This document shows positions 42,385 through 53,610 of a stretch of 64,000 nucleotides of DNA, one piece after another. A model generated the notes under the pieces. That model was given only the letters and a program-made list of their open reading frames with translations, did no database searches and was not told where the DNA came from. Position 1 is the stretch's first letter. Each line of letters starts with the position of its first letter. This DNA is from Zygaena filipendulae (lineage: Eukaryota; Arthropoda; Insecta; Lepidoptera; Zygaenidae), in contig OU015653.1 of NCBI GenBank assembly GCA_907165275.2, positions 9,454,001 through 9,518,000 of the forward strand, in the 5' to 3' direction. A program made the translations under genes and the position numbers.

Positions 42385-42464
42385 TTGGGTAGTAAGTACT
42401 TTTATCTCGGAATATCCGCAGGATCTCCAAAACTAACGCGGGTGAAACCGTGGGAAACAGCTAG
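42385..42464 (+). mobile_element. Helitron-like 3' end
   Basis: Has 'acttttatctcggaatatcc', then 'acgcgggtgaaaccgtggg' and a terminal CTAG (42461-42464). Confidence 0.55.
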
Positions 42465-42583
42465 TATCGTTATAATTTGTTACGTCAAGGAAAATTTAAC
42501 TTGTTTTATTGGTATTAGTTTATGAAAAGGGATTAGATTGTGTTTCTTTTTTAATTTAACGTGTCGAGTGAGCTTTGAGAGTT

Positions 42584-43494
42584 ATGTCACGTCGTCATTT
42601 GAGTCGAGATGAAATGTTACAAGCCATGGGCATGTTAGAAAGTGTTGCTATTCAACGCGTCGTTGCTGAGGCCCTACACACCAACCAAAACGTGATATCA
42701 AGATTGTGGTCACGTTACCGCAGTGCTGGGGATGTGGCTGAACAGCACACGAGTAGGTATCGTGTTACTACGCAGAGACATGATCGATTTCTCCAAATGA
42801 CCGCCAGAAGACAACCCAATATCACAGCGATGCTACTTATACGAAGGCTTCAGAAGGAACGCCAGATAATGGTAAGCGGCCAAAGCATGCGTGGCAATCG
42901 CGTCTGGCAGCTTTCGTGGGCTCGGGAGCATTTACCATGGAGTTATGAACAATGGTCTTTGGTGCTGCTCACCGATGAGTGCCTGCTTGGCTTTTATCCG
43001 GATCTACGAAGAACACGCGTTTGGAGAACTTCAGGGAGAGTTAGCCGTTTACAACACCCTCAGGAAGTCCACTCATACCAAGGCGGGACAACCGTGGTGT
43101 GGGCAGAAATTTGTCTTGGCGGACGAACCCAGGTCGTTTGGATCCAAATGGGCGACAATGCTCCTTCCCATACGCCGCGGCTCTCATGCACGATAATGTT
43201 CCTTCCCATACGGCGCGGCTGGTGTCGGCCGCTTTCCTAGACCACGATATTCAAGTTTTGGATTGGCCTGCACAGTCGACTGACTTAAATCCTATAGAGC
43301 ATGCCTGGGACATGTTACAACAAAAAGCTTTGAGAGATTTCCCGCCAATTTTGACAACGGAACAACCGCCTTACGAACACTTGCAAAGAACATGGGACCT
43401 CATACCGCAGCTAGACATTGACAATTTAATTTTAAGTATAAACAATCGACTTCCATTTGTAATTAATGTAAGAGGTGGCAACACTGATTATTAA
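42584..43494 (+). pseudogene. Tc1-like transposase, frame-broken
   Basis: The start ATG at 42584 gives MSRRHLSRDEMLQAMGMLES, with an N-terminal helix-turn-helix (NVISRLWSRYRSAGDV) and a second DNA-binding block (RRQPNITAMLLIRRLQKE). The first catalytic Asp is in LLTDECLLGFYPD; the second is in MHDNVPSHTARL. The third-acid block DLNPIEHAWD carries a Glu-type end. Near 43148-43225 a stretch of ~45 bp is duplicated, so two versions of the second-acid block appear and the frame shifts. The C-terminus LILSINNRLPFVINVRGGNT-DY ends at 43494. It is inactive. Confidence 0.75.
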
Positions 43495-43754
43495 TAATTA
43501 GATTTTATTGGATTCTTTAAATTTTAATTAAAATTAATACTTTATATGTGAAGAAATGAAGTTTTTTATCATACTAATTTACTAGTGCGATTATAAAAAA
43601 TAACATTTTTATTTAAAACAAAAAAAATACGAAATGTTTTTTTATTTTTTATTAAAGACCTTAAAATAACCTATCATTCTTCCATTAACTATATCAGAAA
43701 ATGATGACGATTAAATGAAATATAAAATATCCCTAGACTTTGTTGATGTGTGTA

Positions 43755-43956
43755 TATTATATCATAATAATTGTCATGACTCATGACCCAACAATGTAAC
43801 GAGGAACACTTACGATGCATTTATGATAAAAAGTGTCCTTAGTGAAATTAAGGTGCTTTGTATTTTATTATTTAAATAGAGAGCCCCGGGAAAAATAGCT
43901 GGTCGTGTTTCAAAACTGAATGTGAAACCATATTGAATATCTTTTCTTTACAAAGC
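43755..43956 (+). promoter_or_regulatory. GrD 5' flank
   Basis: Only 202 bp separate the Tc1 end from the GrD start codon. This flank lacks the GGGTTCCGT...GGCCGGTTT repeat block found before GrB, GrC and GrE. An AT-rich 'attatttaaatag' about 80 bp upstream of the ATG is the only TATA-like candidate. Confidence 0.35.
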
Positions 43957-44736
43957 ATGAAGTATACCGAATATTTATCTGAAGATATAATAGAGAGTGA
44001 CTTTGTGAAACCGTTTGAACCAATTCTATTGCAACAATTAATTATAGGCAGTAATTATGTGGATATACGTAGTAATTTTGTGACGCCTAAATCATTTTAC
44101 CAAAAATTGTATTCGTGTCTTTGGATTGTAATCATTGTATTTTCATATTGGGTTTTAGAAGAGAAATGCTACGAAATTTATTATGACAAGAGTTCAACCG
44201 TTTACATTGCATTAAGTTTCCTTATTTTCCTACAGTGCCTTTCATTTTTTTTCAGCATGATTTACAAATTATTTTTTCCTGAAAATCAAATGATTGATGT
44301 ATATCTCAATCTCCAAAAAATCGATCATTATTTACGTTCAACACACATAAAATCTTTTTATAGGAATCATTTAACTCTTAATATTTTTTGCTTGTTATCA
44401 GTGGACATAGGTTTTTTCATTGGAATGATAATTTATATCAACGAGCTCGATCTAAATCCCTGGATATCATTTGGAATACTTTTAGGATTTCTTAGCGTTT
44501 ATATCGATTTAATTTTGTTAATGAGCTTCATGCACCATCTAAGTGTTCGCTTAAAATTTCTATGTACAATTTTAAAAAATTTTCTATTTAATGTATCACA
44601 ATATCAAAATGATAATGGCAACATAGTTTGTATTGATGATTTGCCAGAAATAGCATCGGATCCAACACAACTTGTGACTTGTCTCCAAATTATACTGGAC
44701 ACATTTAAATTAGTGTCCGAGTTATGTAGTTTTCCG
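43957..44736 (+). CDS. Gustatory receptor GrD, exon 1
   Basis: Exon 1 (260 codons, phase 0) of a complete 391-residue receptor; the other exons are 48512-48589, 51564-51717 and 54743-54906. Predicted function: a ligand-gated cation channel of taste neurons. The start MKYTEYLSEDIIESDF is an ATG aligned with the paralogs; the frame upstream uses a TTG. Hydrophobic segments fall near residues 54-75, 82-105, 143-168 and 173-200, and the loop block IDDLPEIASDP is conserved. The donor is CCG|GTAAGT; read-through would add two residues. It is the most diverged of the four plus-strand genes in exon 1 but not in exon 4. Confidence 0.92.
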
Positions 44737-44832
44737 GTAAGTTAATCGTTTTTATTTACTTACATAGAATAATATATAAATTAAAGTTTTTGGATTTTCG
44801 CGCTTTGAGCACATTATATTTTGTTAATTAGG

Positions 44833-45595
44833 TACGCGGGACTTGAATGCGATGTTTTTTATTACTTTTTTTGCTTGACGTTTCGGCTGAGTTGCATCAC
44901 GCCGTGGCCACAGGCTGACAGTATTGCGACGTCGATATCGAGCCGCGCGGGCAGATTCCTCAGCTACCTTCACTGGATGTTTTTTTTATTGGATGCACTA
45001 TTAGGCTGGCCTCATACATCCGGAATGGCTCTCCGGATTCCTAAACTTACATTCATAATTCAAATTCCGGCACATTGCCTCATGCACACCTATCTTAGAA
45101 ATTCAAATTGATCAATAGTCTCGTGATTCCTGGCACGTAAACAACTATTATGGAATATTGCTATTTTGGTTCTTCATGATCTGATTTCGGTATGTGTGTG
45201 CCGCTCTATTAAAATGTATTGGAATAAGTGCGTTATGAATCCGATCATATTCCGATCCGGAATTCAGAACGCTCGTCAGTATTATTCTTACAGATCGATC
45301 TGAGAAATTAATAATCTGATAAAATCAGAATGTGTGTGGAGTATGCTGATAATGTATTCCGGACTTTCTGAATTAATAATATGAATTCAAATTATGAATT
45401 CAGAGAGCCATTCCGGATGTATAAATAAGGCCAGCCTTAAAGTCCCTGCGCATAAAAAAGTGAGGGTAGATGAGGAATCTGCCAGCGCGGCTCGCTATCG
45501 ACGCCGATTTAGCCTGTGACGACGGCGTGAAACAACTCAGCCGAAACGTTAGACAAAAAAAGGTAATAAAAAACATCGCGTTCAAGTCCAGCGTA
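44833..45595. mobile_element. Element with ~200-bp inverted terminal regions
   Basis: The left end TACGCGGGACTTGAATGCGA and the right end, the complement of TACGCTGGACTTGAACGCGA, continue to pair for roughly 200 bp ('cgtttcggctgagttg', 'gcagattcctca', 'catccggaatggct'). It is non-coding, of foldback type, and its family is unknown. Confidence 0.65.
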
Positions 45596-46099
45596 GTTAA
45601 AAAAATATAATATTTAAACTTTATAAAAAATTACTTAAAAAATCTCACTTTATTAGGTAGGGTAAGGTTACCCAAGTCGTACATACGAGCTATGGCTTAC
45701 GATTCGATTCACAAAACAGGCGCACTAAGTCGAAATGGTTTATGTTCTGTGCGATGGAGGACAGAAAAGACCTGACACGTTTTTAATGCATTATTTCTAC
45801 ATTGTTAGTCACAAACTAAAAACTATATTCATTTCTGTCATACTTGTAAAAACGTCAAAGCACACGTTCCGCACTAGCGGAAGAGACGCGTTATTACTGC
45901 ACGCACAGTGCACATCAGTTTAGCACCGCGTCGTCGGGCCGACCGTGGGTGATACGCACATTGATATACGTAGTACTTTTTGTGTAGGTATCAAGTATCA
46001 ACTGGTGTAATTATGTATATCACGAAGAAAAAATTCAACACCGAAAAATTAAAACACTAACATAACCGAAATATCGAAACAGTGCATGGTGGAATAATC

Positions 46100-46230
46100 C
46101 CTATACTAATATTATGAAATTTTGCATACACGTTGTTAGGGGTACAGAGATGGACATAGGGTACTCTTTATCCTGAAATTCTCGCGGGAACTCCCAACTC
46201 ATCGCGGGTGAAACCGCGGGGAACAGCTAG
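46100..46230 (+). mobile_element. Compact complete Helitron-like element, 131 bp
   Basis: The 5' end is CCTATACTAATATTATGAAA, the 3' hairpin is 'cgcgggtgaaaccgcggg', and it ends in CTAG (46227-46230) followed by T. It shows both termini of the family clearly. Confidence 0.7.
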
Positions 46231-46730
46231 TGCAAAATATTTACCGAATGTGAAAATTCCTGAACTTTAGGCATTAACAGGATTTGAAATATGATTTGAT
46301 TTCGATCTCAAAAATATGTACTAAAATGGCATCGAGGTGAAATCAAATCGAAGTTAAATCAAATTCGAAATCAGCCTCAAATTATTTTCAAGATTAAGGC
46401 AAATTATTTTTAAGATTAAGTTCTGTGCAACTTGGTTTGCTCTACTAGCAAGTTTGCTAGTAGCATGCGACTAGAGTATCTATCTCTTATATGTAGAAAT
46501 GACGCGAAGCATTACGGCGAAACAAAATTTACGGGGATTCCGGAATAAAAAGTACCCTATGTTATTATGATGTATATCTAAGCTATATTATTGTAAAGTT
46601 TCATTAAAATTCATTCAGTAGTTTTTGCGTGAAAAAGTAACATAGATCCATACAAACATTTACGTTTAAATATAATTTCTGTAAATTTTCTTTTTTCTTG
46701 TGTTTTATGGCTCTTTTAAATTTATACTAA

Positions 46731-47519
46731 TATTATAAAGAGCAAAAGTTTGTGAGTTTGTGGGTTTGTGAGTTTGAGTTTGTGAGTTTATGACGTCGTA
46801 AACGTCGTCGTCGTCGTCGATTTCTCTGGATCTACTGAACCGATTTTGAAAATTCTTTTACTTATAGGAAGTTACAGTGATTTTGAGTGTCATAAGGTAC
46901 TTTTTATTCAGGAATTCCCGGGGGATCTCCGAATTCTCTGCGGACAAAACCACGGAGGAACAGTTATCTCTGGATCTACTGAATCTATTTTGAAAATTCT
47001 TTCACTTTTAGAGAGCTACAGTAATCTTGAGTGTCATAGAGTACTTTTTATTCCGGAATGCCTGCGGGAACTCTGGAGTTTGTGAGTTCATGAGATTGTA
47101 GGAGGTAGTCTCTGGATCTACTGAACCTACTTTATAAATTCTTTTACTTATAGGAAGTTTCCGTGATTCTGAGTGACGTTAAGGTACTTTATATCCCGGA
47201 ATTCCCGAGAAAACTCCGGAGATTATGAGTTTGTGAGGTTTTAGGGGGTGATTGCTGGATAAACTGAACCGATTTAGAAAATTATTTCACTTATAGGTAG
47301 ATATAGTGATTCTGAGGTAGATACGGTACTTTTTACCCCGGAATTCCCGCGGAACTGCGGAGTTTGTGTGGTTGTATTTTCTGGACCAACTGAACCAATT
47401 TTGAAAATTCTCTCACTTATAGGAATTTAAAGTGATCTTGAGTGACATAGGGCACTTTTATTCCGGAATTCCCGCGGGAACTCCAAAATTACCGCGGGTG
47501 AAACCGCGAGAGTCAGTTA
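46731..47519 (+). mobile_element. Helitron-like element with five internal tandem units
   Basis: The 5' end is ATACTAATATTATAAAGAGC and the 3' hairpin is 'accgcgggtgaaaccgcgag' followed by 'cagttag'. The unit with 'ggatctactgaac' recurs near 46823, 46966, 47110, 47249 and 47380, about 130-145 bp apart. A short GTC repeat lies near 46803. Confidence 0.65.
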
Positions 47520-47698
47520 GTGCACTATAAAGTAGGTAGTAAAATTTCCTCTTCTGAATAAATGGTGGCAAATTCGCGAACATCTAGGTGGAGGCGTCTA
47601 CGAGTGTTAGTCGATAACATATGCAAAGTAAAGTCGTTGCGTATGAAACGAGTCCAAGACGAGTCGACGTGTGGACGCAGGGCCTAAGAGCCTATCCA

Positions 47699-47928
47699 GG
47701 GCCCTTATTCCCTATGACCAACATTCCTTGCCCATAACGCGTGTCCCAAAAACACAATCCCAAACGTTTCAGATGCAAAAATATAAGAAATTTATATTCT
47801 TTATGCCAAAGAAAAAATGTTATACATGTATTTTTTTAAAGTGAAACTTCTTTAACGTCAAGCAAAGAGCAATTTAAGTAGCGCCTTATCTTAACACGAC
47901 GCGTTATGGTCATTGTGAATAAGGGCCC
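47699..47928. repeat. GGGCCC-end MITE, copy 3
   Basis: Both ends are intact (GGGCCCTTATTCCCTATGAC and complement), 230 bp, in the same orientation as copy 1. Confidence 0.7.
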
Positions 47929-48047
47929 TGATGATCGTTTTACTCACGAGTCAATAACGCGCGTGTTCTTGAGATACTAGAGCCACATAGATCCCGTCCA
48001 GATGCCAGATGCTTCACTGGCTCTTATTGAAACTTATATAAGTCAAC

Positions 48048-48230
48048 TGTGCCTCGCGGTTTAACCCACGTGAAACGTTTTTATATATGTCAACTTTTTT
48101 CCCAAAATCTGATTTAAATTAAACAATTAAAGTCTGTATGTTGCTCCAGGATAAGCTTAATCTACCAGTGAAAACCGCATGACAATTCGTTCAGTAGATC
48201 CGTACATTATCGTGAACAGACAGACAGATA
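48048..48230 (-). mobile_element. Helitron-like fragment, minus orientation
   Basis: Has 'ctgtgcctcgcggtttaac' at the left and a 'gaacagacagacagatag' stretch at the right. The CTAG end is decayed. Confidence 0.5.
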
Positions 48231-48511
48231 GAAAATAATTAAGTACTCATAATTTTTTTTATTGCTTACTCTTCTTTTATCGCCTTCTTTCAATAACAAG
48301 TAGGTAAAAATATTGAGAGGGGATCTTTGCTCATTATTATTGTATAGATAGATTGGATAAAACAAACCCTTATTAGTTATCTATAAGTTCAATAGTCGTC
48401 AAAATACACCGAAAGTGGCGGCTGCGTCCGGAAATAATAGTTTGGTTTTAGTAAAATTTTCATAGTTCAACTTTAGATTTAACAATAAACCCATAATTAT
48501 TTCTTTTTCAG

Positions 48512-48589
48512 ATTTTAAAATTTGTATTGGAAGTGTTTACATGGATGTTCTTTACAATACAAGTGATAGTTTTCGGAAGATTAACTAAT
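48512..48589 (+). CDS. Gustatory receptor GrD, exon 2
   Basis: 26 codons between CTTTTTCAG and GTATGT, phase 0 at both ends. It encodes ILKFVLEVFTWMFFTIQV followed by IVFGRLTN, the fifth hydrophobic segment. Confidence 0.9.
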
Positions 48590-48953
48590 GTATGTACCTA
48601 CTTATGGCACTCTACTTCAATTTCAAAGTTTTTAATTTTGTTGGAAGCTAGGTACCTACTGCTCTGTCAAAAAAGACCGGGAATCGGTCAATAAAATACA
48701 AAATGTTTATTATTCATCCAAATTTAAAGTAATCTTATGATTAAAATATTTTTAAACGCTTATTTTAGATATACTTATCTTTCGTTTTCTATCGACTAAT
48801 AAACAGATGCCTCAAAGAGTTTATTTAAATTTTGCAATTTTGGAATTAGCTGGATGAGGTGATTGTTCAATAGTATCTAATTTGTCAAACAATTTGATCA
48901 TCGGATTTCGAAAGGAGATTTTGGCTGAAAAAGCGTAGAGATAGTTAGATAGA

Positions 48954-49200
48954 CCCACCCAAAACATTTTCATGTAAAATGTTGCCAAGACGAGACCATG
49001 ATATGACGGGACCTGTCAAAAAGTTATCAGATCTCGTGTAGAGCCAAGCTTATAACTCTACACACCCTAACTCTACATTCTACAAGGCCTAACTTCTCAA
49101 ACTCTGCACCTTAGTCGGAATATGCGGCTTAGTCATTCACATGAGCGTAAGGTAAAAAATTTATCCACTGTTAATTACTTCTCTGTTATACAATATTTCT
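48954..49200. repeat. CTGTCAAAAAGTTATC MITE, copy without LINE
   Basis: Matches the split MITE at 32108: 'gtcaaaaagttatc', 'gtagagccaagcttataact', then 'ctctacacaccctaactcta' running straight through the R1 insertion point. It therefore shows the sequence of the uninterrupted target. The right end is not clear. Confidence 0.6.
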
Positions 49201-50415
49201 TGTAGTAACAAAACGGTAGTCCGTGCTCCCAGAGGTAGTGCTTCTGCTTTGCTTGGCTCGTCTTGGCGGGGGCACTGCCGTGCTCACAGATACACAGGGC
49301 TTAATATGTATTTTACGTTTCAATAAGACTTGAATTGAGAGAAGTTCACTAATTAGAACAAGAAGTTGCGTTACGATAAAATTAAATTATAATAATAATA
49401 ATCTTAATTTTTTTAAGGCTAGAATTTTTTTTTTTTTAGACTTACATTGGCAACCTCAAACATTTGAGGGGACGAGTGCGCACAGGGTGCGAATTTCAGG
49501 GGACCAGTGGGTCCGTTCCCCTTGTGACTTGATTATACAGTAAAACGAAAGTTTATTTGAAAATTACAAATGAGTGTTTGAATGACTGAAATGAAACTTT
49601 GGTAGGGTTGTTCTACGAACGAACGCAAAAATTATCGATATTAAAAGTCCCTGCAGGAACTCTGAAACTCATATGGATGTACCTAACCACGGGTTAGTAG
49701 ATAAAGTAACAAAAAGGATTAAAGTAGTAAATAGTAAAAAAAATATATGCAGTTCGAGGCATATTGTTTACATAATATGTGGGAAATATAACTTGTTATA
49801 ATAATATATAGGTATTATTATATCATAATAATATAATATAATATTATAATAATAATAATATAATAGAGTATCAACAGATTCACCAATCAGCGCGTGCCTA
49901 TTACACTGTGACGGAAATTTCTTACACAAATTTACACTTTTTTTCGCCCAGCTCCCATCCGAAGCGAAGTTTTCCACCTAAAAATATTTTTTAAGATAGT
50001 TTAAAAAAAACTTCTTAAGTAGGTAGGTATGAATTATTAATAATAATAATAATTAAATTAATTCAGGCCACAAGAACCCATAGCATCCATAAAAACCCCA
50101 TATTACATTTACAATTATATTTGAATTACATTAAATTACAAAAAATTAAATTAAAAAACATACAATTTAGCTGACATCCAAGGGCCGCATATGGAATGGA
50201 GTTTTTACACGCCCCATATACAGCTTTCAGGATCTCATTGTCCGGATCCTTTGCATAAATGACGCAAGCCTTTTCTCATTATAGCAAAAAAAATCATCCA
50301 CTCTATTCACGGCAAACATTGTAGACGCACTACAGCGCCACGGTAAGCGCTGTACGCGCGCTGCTGCAAAACACGTTATTGTACTCTATAAGCAGCACGC
50401 TATACGCACGCTGCA

Positions 50416-50845
50416 TCATGGCGTGTGCCGGCTCCAGAGCTGGCACCTATAGAACTGACTGACAGAGCACTGTGCGAATCGTCTAGCTAACATGTTACTT
50501 TTCGCCGCAACAGTCCTGCGTTGTCGTTCCATGTCTTCGTCATCTTTTAGAGTATCCGTAATAATATGACCTGAATATTTAAACTTGTTTGCAATTTTCA
50601 ATTCTGTACCGTTAAGAGCGATCCTTGGCTTAAAGTTGTCTTTATTTAATTAAAAAATCATAACTTCTGACTTCTTCAAATTCATGCGACTTTGGGTAAT
50701 TTTCATATATTTTTATCAGTTTATTCATTCCTTCGACTGAAGGGCTCAAGAACACGACATCATCAGCGTAACAGAGATTAATATAGGCTTTTGTAAATAA
50801 TAATTCATCATCATCACTATCATATATCAGCCAAAAGATGTCCAC
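50416..50845 (-). pseudogene. LINE reverse transcriptase fragment
   Basis: Minus-strand frames read AYINLCYADDVVFLSPSVEG, with the catalytic YADD (50845-50642), and then IANKFKYSGHIITDTLKDDE with RRTVAAKSNMLARRFAQC (50601-50416). These are the palm and thumb parts of a LINE enzyme. A frame change separates them, and the rest is missing. Confidence 0.65.
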
Positions 50846-50885
50846 TGCTGGACATAAATTGAATTATGGCGATCTTTGGGGGAGG
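50804..50885 (-). mobile_element. RTE-type LINE 3' tail
   Basis: A 'catcatcatc' run, then 'gccaaaagatgtccactgct' and 'gatctttgggggagg'. This is the complement of the widespread lepidopteran RTE 3' end that finishes in TGA repeats. Confidence 0.55.
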
Positions 50886-51563
50886 CTTAAGCTTATATTC
50901 AATTCACCAATTCATATGACTTATAATAATAGGTAGAAAAATTCGCGAGCCTCGTAAAGCCCCGCTTTCAGCTAGTAAGACGCCAAATAAACATCATTAA
51001 TAATATTTTTAAACAAAAATAAAATTCTGAGGCTTATAGGGCTGACCATTGCCATTGATGTCTGCTATCGATCAATGAAATATTTATGCCGATAGAGCTT
51101 ATCTAAACTAAAACAATACGCCCCACTACTCAATAAGCAGTTTTAGATCTACCTCTGTAATCGTGTGAGTGCAGCGACACTATAATATATGCGGCAACTG
51201 CCTAGGACGAATGGCAAGACCAGATTTATATGTGTCGTATCGATATTTTAACGGTTGTGCGTGTGCGTATACCCGACGGAGGGGCGCGTCATTTTAGCTT
51301 AGATATTAAGCTCTACCGAAATGAAATTTTTTAGAAGGTGGCGCTAATTTCGCCCCTTTATGCCTCCTAGTTCTAATGCGTAATTTACCTACTGTTAATT
51401 CGATTCGTTTGTGGGTGTGCAGTTCGATTTTATGTGAAAAGTAAATATTAATTGCTCAAGCCAACCGAAAGAACTAACAAAACTGGTGGCTGGAAGGTAT
51501 ACCAAACTGCATAATAAGTCTTGAAACCCCCCCTTACTGACCTCATATTTTGTGTTATTTTAG

Positions 51564-51717
51564 ATCGTGTCTAAAACCCATGCAGCCATCTTAGGCTCGT
51601 GGGTAACTTTTTATTGGATCACATTGTTGCTTATGACAATTTGTATTGGTTGGTTTACAAAACAAGTAAAGGACATGAAATTATTATGTATTTATGCGCT
51701 TTCAAACTATTACGAAG
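51564..51717 (+). CDS. Gustatory receptor GrD, exon 3
   Basis: 154 nt between TTTTAG and GTAAGT, phase 0 in and phase 1 out. It encodes AAILGSWVTFYWITLLLMTI, then CIGWFTKQVKDMKL and ALSNYYE, aligned without gaps with GrB and GrC exon 3. Confidence 0.9.
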
Positions 51718-52104
51718 GTAAGTAAAATATAGTACCTAAATACTTTTTAGTATTAATTTACCACCTAAAACCAGCCCGGTGACAATCCATACAAATGAAC
51801 TGATTCAAGTACTTTCCCACAAGTAAAGACGGCCGGCTTGTATGTACACGTGTTGGTCGTGTTGTGCGACGTGCGTATCGTAGAGTTGACAGTGAGCTGA
51901 CAGTTGATAGACAGCTGTCAGTGACAATTGTCACATGTAGAATCTACATGACTGTATCAAACTTCCTCAGTCGGAACCTAGGTAGCATTTGCGGGGTATG
52001 AGGAGACATGCAATTGGTGGGAGACGGAGAGTGACGCTTCTTTATATTATCACTTTCTTTGCTAAAAGTAAAGTAAAAGTATTTTCGCTTAAGAGAGTAC
52101 CTAC

Positions 52105-52220
52105 AGTAGCGAATGCCTCATCAAGTTAGGCACTCGTAATCAAGCACCACGTGACAAGAGTGCCATATTAGCGTCAACTGCTTGATTACGAGTGCCTAAC
52201 TTGATGAGGCATTCGCTACT
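52105..52220. repeat. Perfect 42-bp inverted repeat
   Basis: The arms 52105-52146 and 52179-52220 are exact complements (AGTAGCGAATGCCTCATCAA...) around a 32-base loop. Non-coding; family unknown. Confidence 0.85.
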
Positions 52221-52344
52221 TCTCTTTGGTTGTACTATTTGTATCTGGTTGGTTTGATGACATTAAAAAGGTTACATTTCAAAAGAGAAACAAAGTAAAT
52301 TGTTGTTTTCAGCTATTTTTTTCATTTGTTTTTCTTTCTGTCAA

Positions 52345-52620
52345 AATGAGTGAATCTAATGAAGAAATTCGATATAATTTTAACATTATATTACAAAAAA
52401 GGAAAAAAATGCAACGCAAGTCGCGGAAAATTTGTGATGTTTACGGATCTAATGCAGTGTCAGTAAGAGTAGCATAAGGTTGGATTAAGCGTTTTTAATC
52501 CGGGAATTTTCAAATCAAAGATACATATTTTTGCCCTGTTAGGGATAAAATGGACGCCATTTCCGTAGTAACGACATAGCTGAAGAACGGAATTGCCCAC
52601 AAAACAATTTTGACCCATTG
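52345..52620 (+). pseudogene. Mariner transposase N-terminal fragment
   Basis: Reads MSESNEEIRYNFNIILQKRK, then KICDVYGSNAVSVRVA, W-I-K-R-F and SGNF, and after frame breaks DKMDAI and HKTILTHW. This follows the helix-turn-helix half of a mariner transposase. The catalytic half is absent. It is a third mariner family in the window. Confidence 0.65.
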
Positions 52621-53610
52621 GATGCTAAATTTGAACTTTCTAGGTCCTTTATTTATTTATTATCATTTGGAAGTGGGTTAGGTTTTTGATCTATAGCTTC
52701 AGTTGAAGCGAGTGCGGGCCTTGCAAGTTGTAACGCCACTTTATGCGCCCTAGCAAGAAACAGACTGGAGCCACGCGCGCAAGTAGGTACACAACTTACG
52801 GTCGCGGTTGATAATATATATTTTTTTTGTCGTGTTTTTTACTTAATATACGTCTTCTGGTAACACTATTTGCCAGATACAGCGCTGGCCACGATCGTTA
52901 ATCGCGATCGTAAGTAATTATGGTGTAATTCCGCTTAATTGAATAAATATCATTGACCTTAAGAAATAAAGAACTCGCATATAGTTCGCGTTAGGATATG
53001 GCCCAACGTAAATTTTACCAAAGAATACTCAAATGAGTCCAGCGCGTCTATTGAACTCAAAATTAAAAGAATTAAAGTACATACCTACCTAATGTTAATC
53101 TTTTAGCTTTTTAACTTTATGTACATTGCACATCATGGTACCAAAGGCGGACTTATAATGCCACAGTTGCATTCTCCGCCCGTCAACCTTCAGATAGTAC
53201 AGAGAGCTCACTTGGCGGTGCATTTGCGATCTTATTATAGGTACACACGTACACCTATTATATTTACATAAAGAATATTTTAATTATACCTACATTCATA
53301 CGTTTACTGGAGGAATTACAACTAAGATACTATAGATAATCCTAGTTTAACTCCTAATGTCTCTGTATCTGTACGGTAGTTTATTGCTGGGTACGGCTCA
53401 TTGTTCTCACATAATTAATTGCAAGTTGAGTAATCACTAATTACATTATAGATATATCTAAATTGTAACTTTAAACTGACAGCGTGCTGCTGAAAAGTGT
53501 TGCGCAGCTTCTTCTCTTCAGCCATAGCACTAGGAAGCTGTGAAGGGTGGATATTTTATGGGTGCTGTCATAATAACTTATAAGTTTCTGTAAACACACT
53601 GTAAAATTAT

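Larger units (their letters stand above)
38253..43754 (+). mobile_element. Tc1-like element expanded to 5.5 kb by nested insertions
   Basis: The left end TACACACATCAACAGAATCT and the right end, its near complement (43728-43754), both run on into CTAGGGATAT. They belong to the family of the deleted copy at 31583. The transposase relic lies near the right end. The left 4 kb is foreign: a mariner, a LINE inside it, a CGGCCAT repeat, a Helitron-like segment and a LINE tail. Confidence 0.6.
44737..48511 (+). other. GrD intron 1
   Basis: Holds a long-TIR element (44833-45595), a compact Helitron-like copy (46100-46230), a Helitron-like array (46731-47519), a GGGCCC MITE (47699-47928) and a Helitron-like minus copy (48048-48230). 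The stretches 45596-46099 and 46231-46730 show only old repeat fragments. Confidence 0.75.
48590..51563 (+). other. GrD intron 2
   Basis: Holds the paralogous empty site for the GrE micro-insertion ('gggaatcggtcaataaaat', near 48680), an unsplit MITE copy (48954-49200) and LINE relics (50416-50885). 49300-50415 is AT-rich with TAA/ATT runs and nothing nameable except a possible LINE 3' end near 50066. Confidence 0.7.

Noticed and set aside
42575..43240. A single intact Tc1 transposase
   Set aside because: A local duplication shifts the frame between the second and third catalytic acids.
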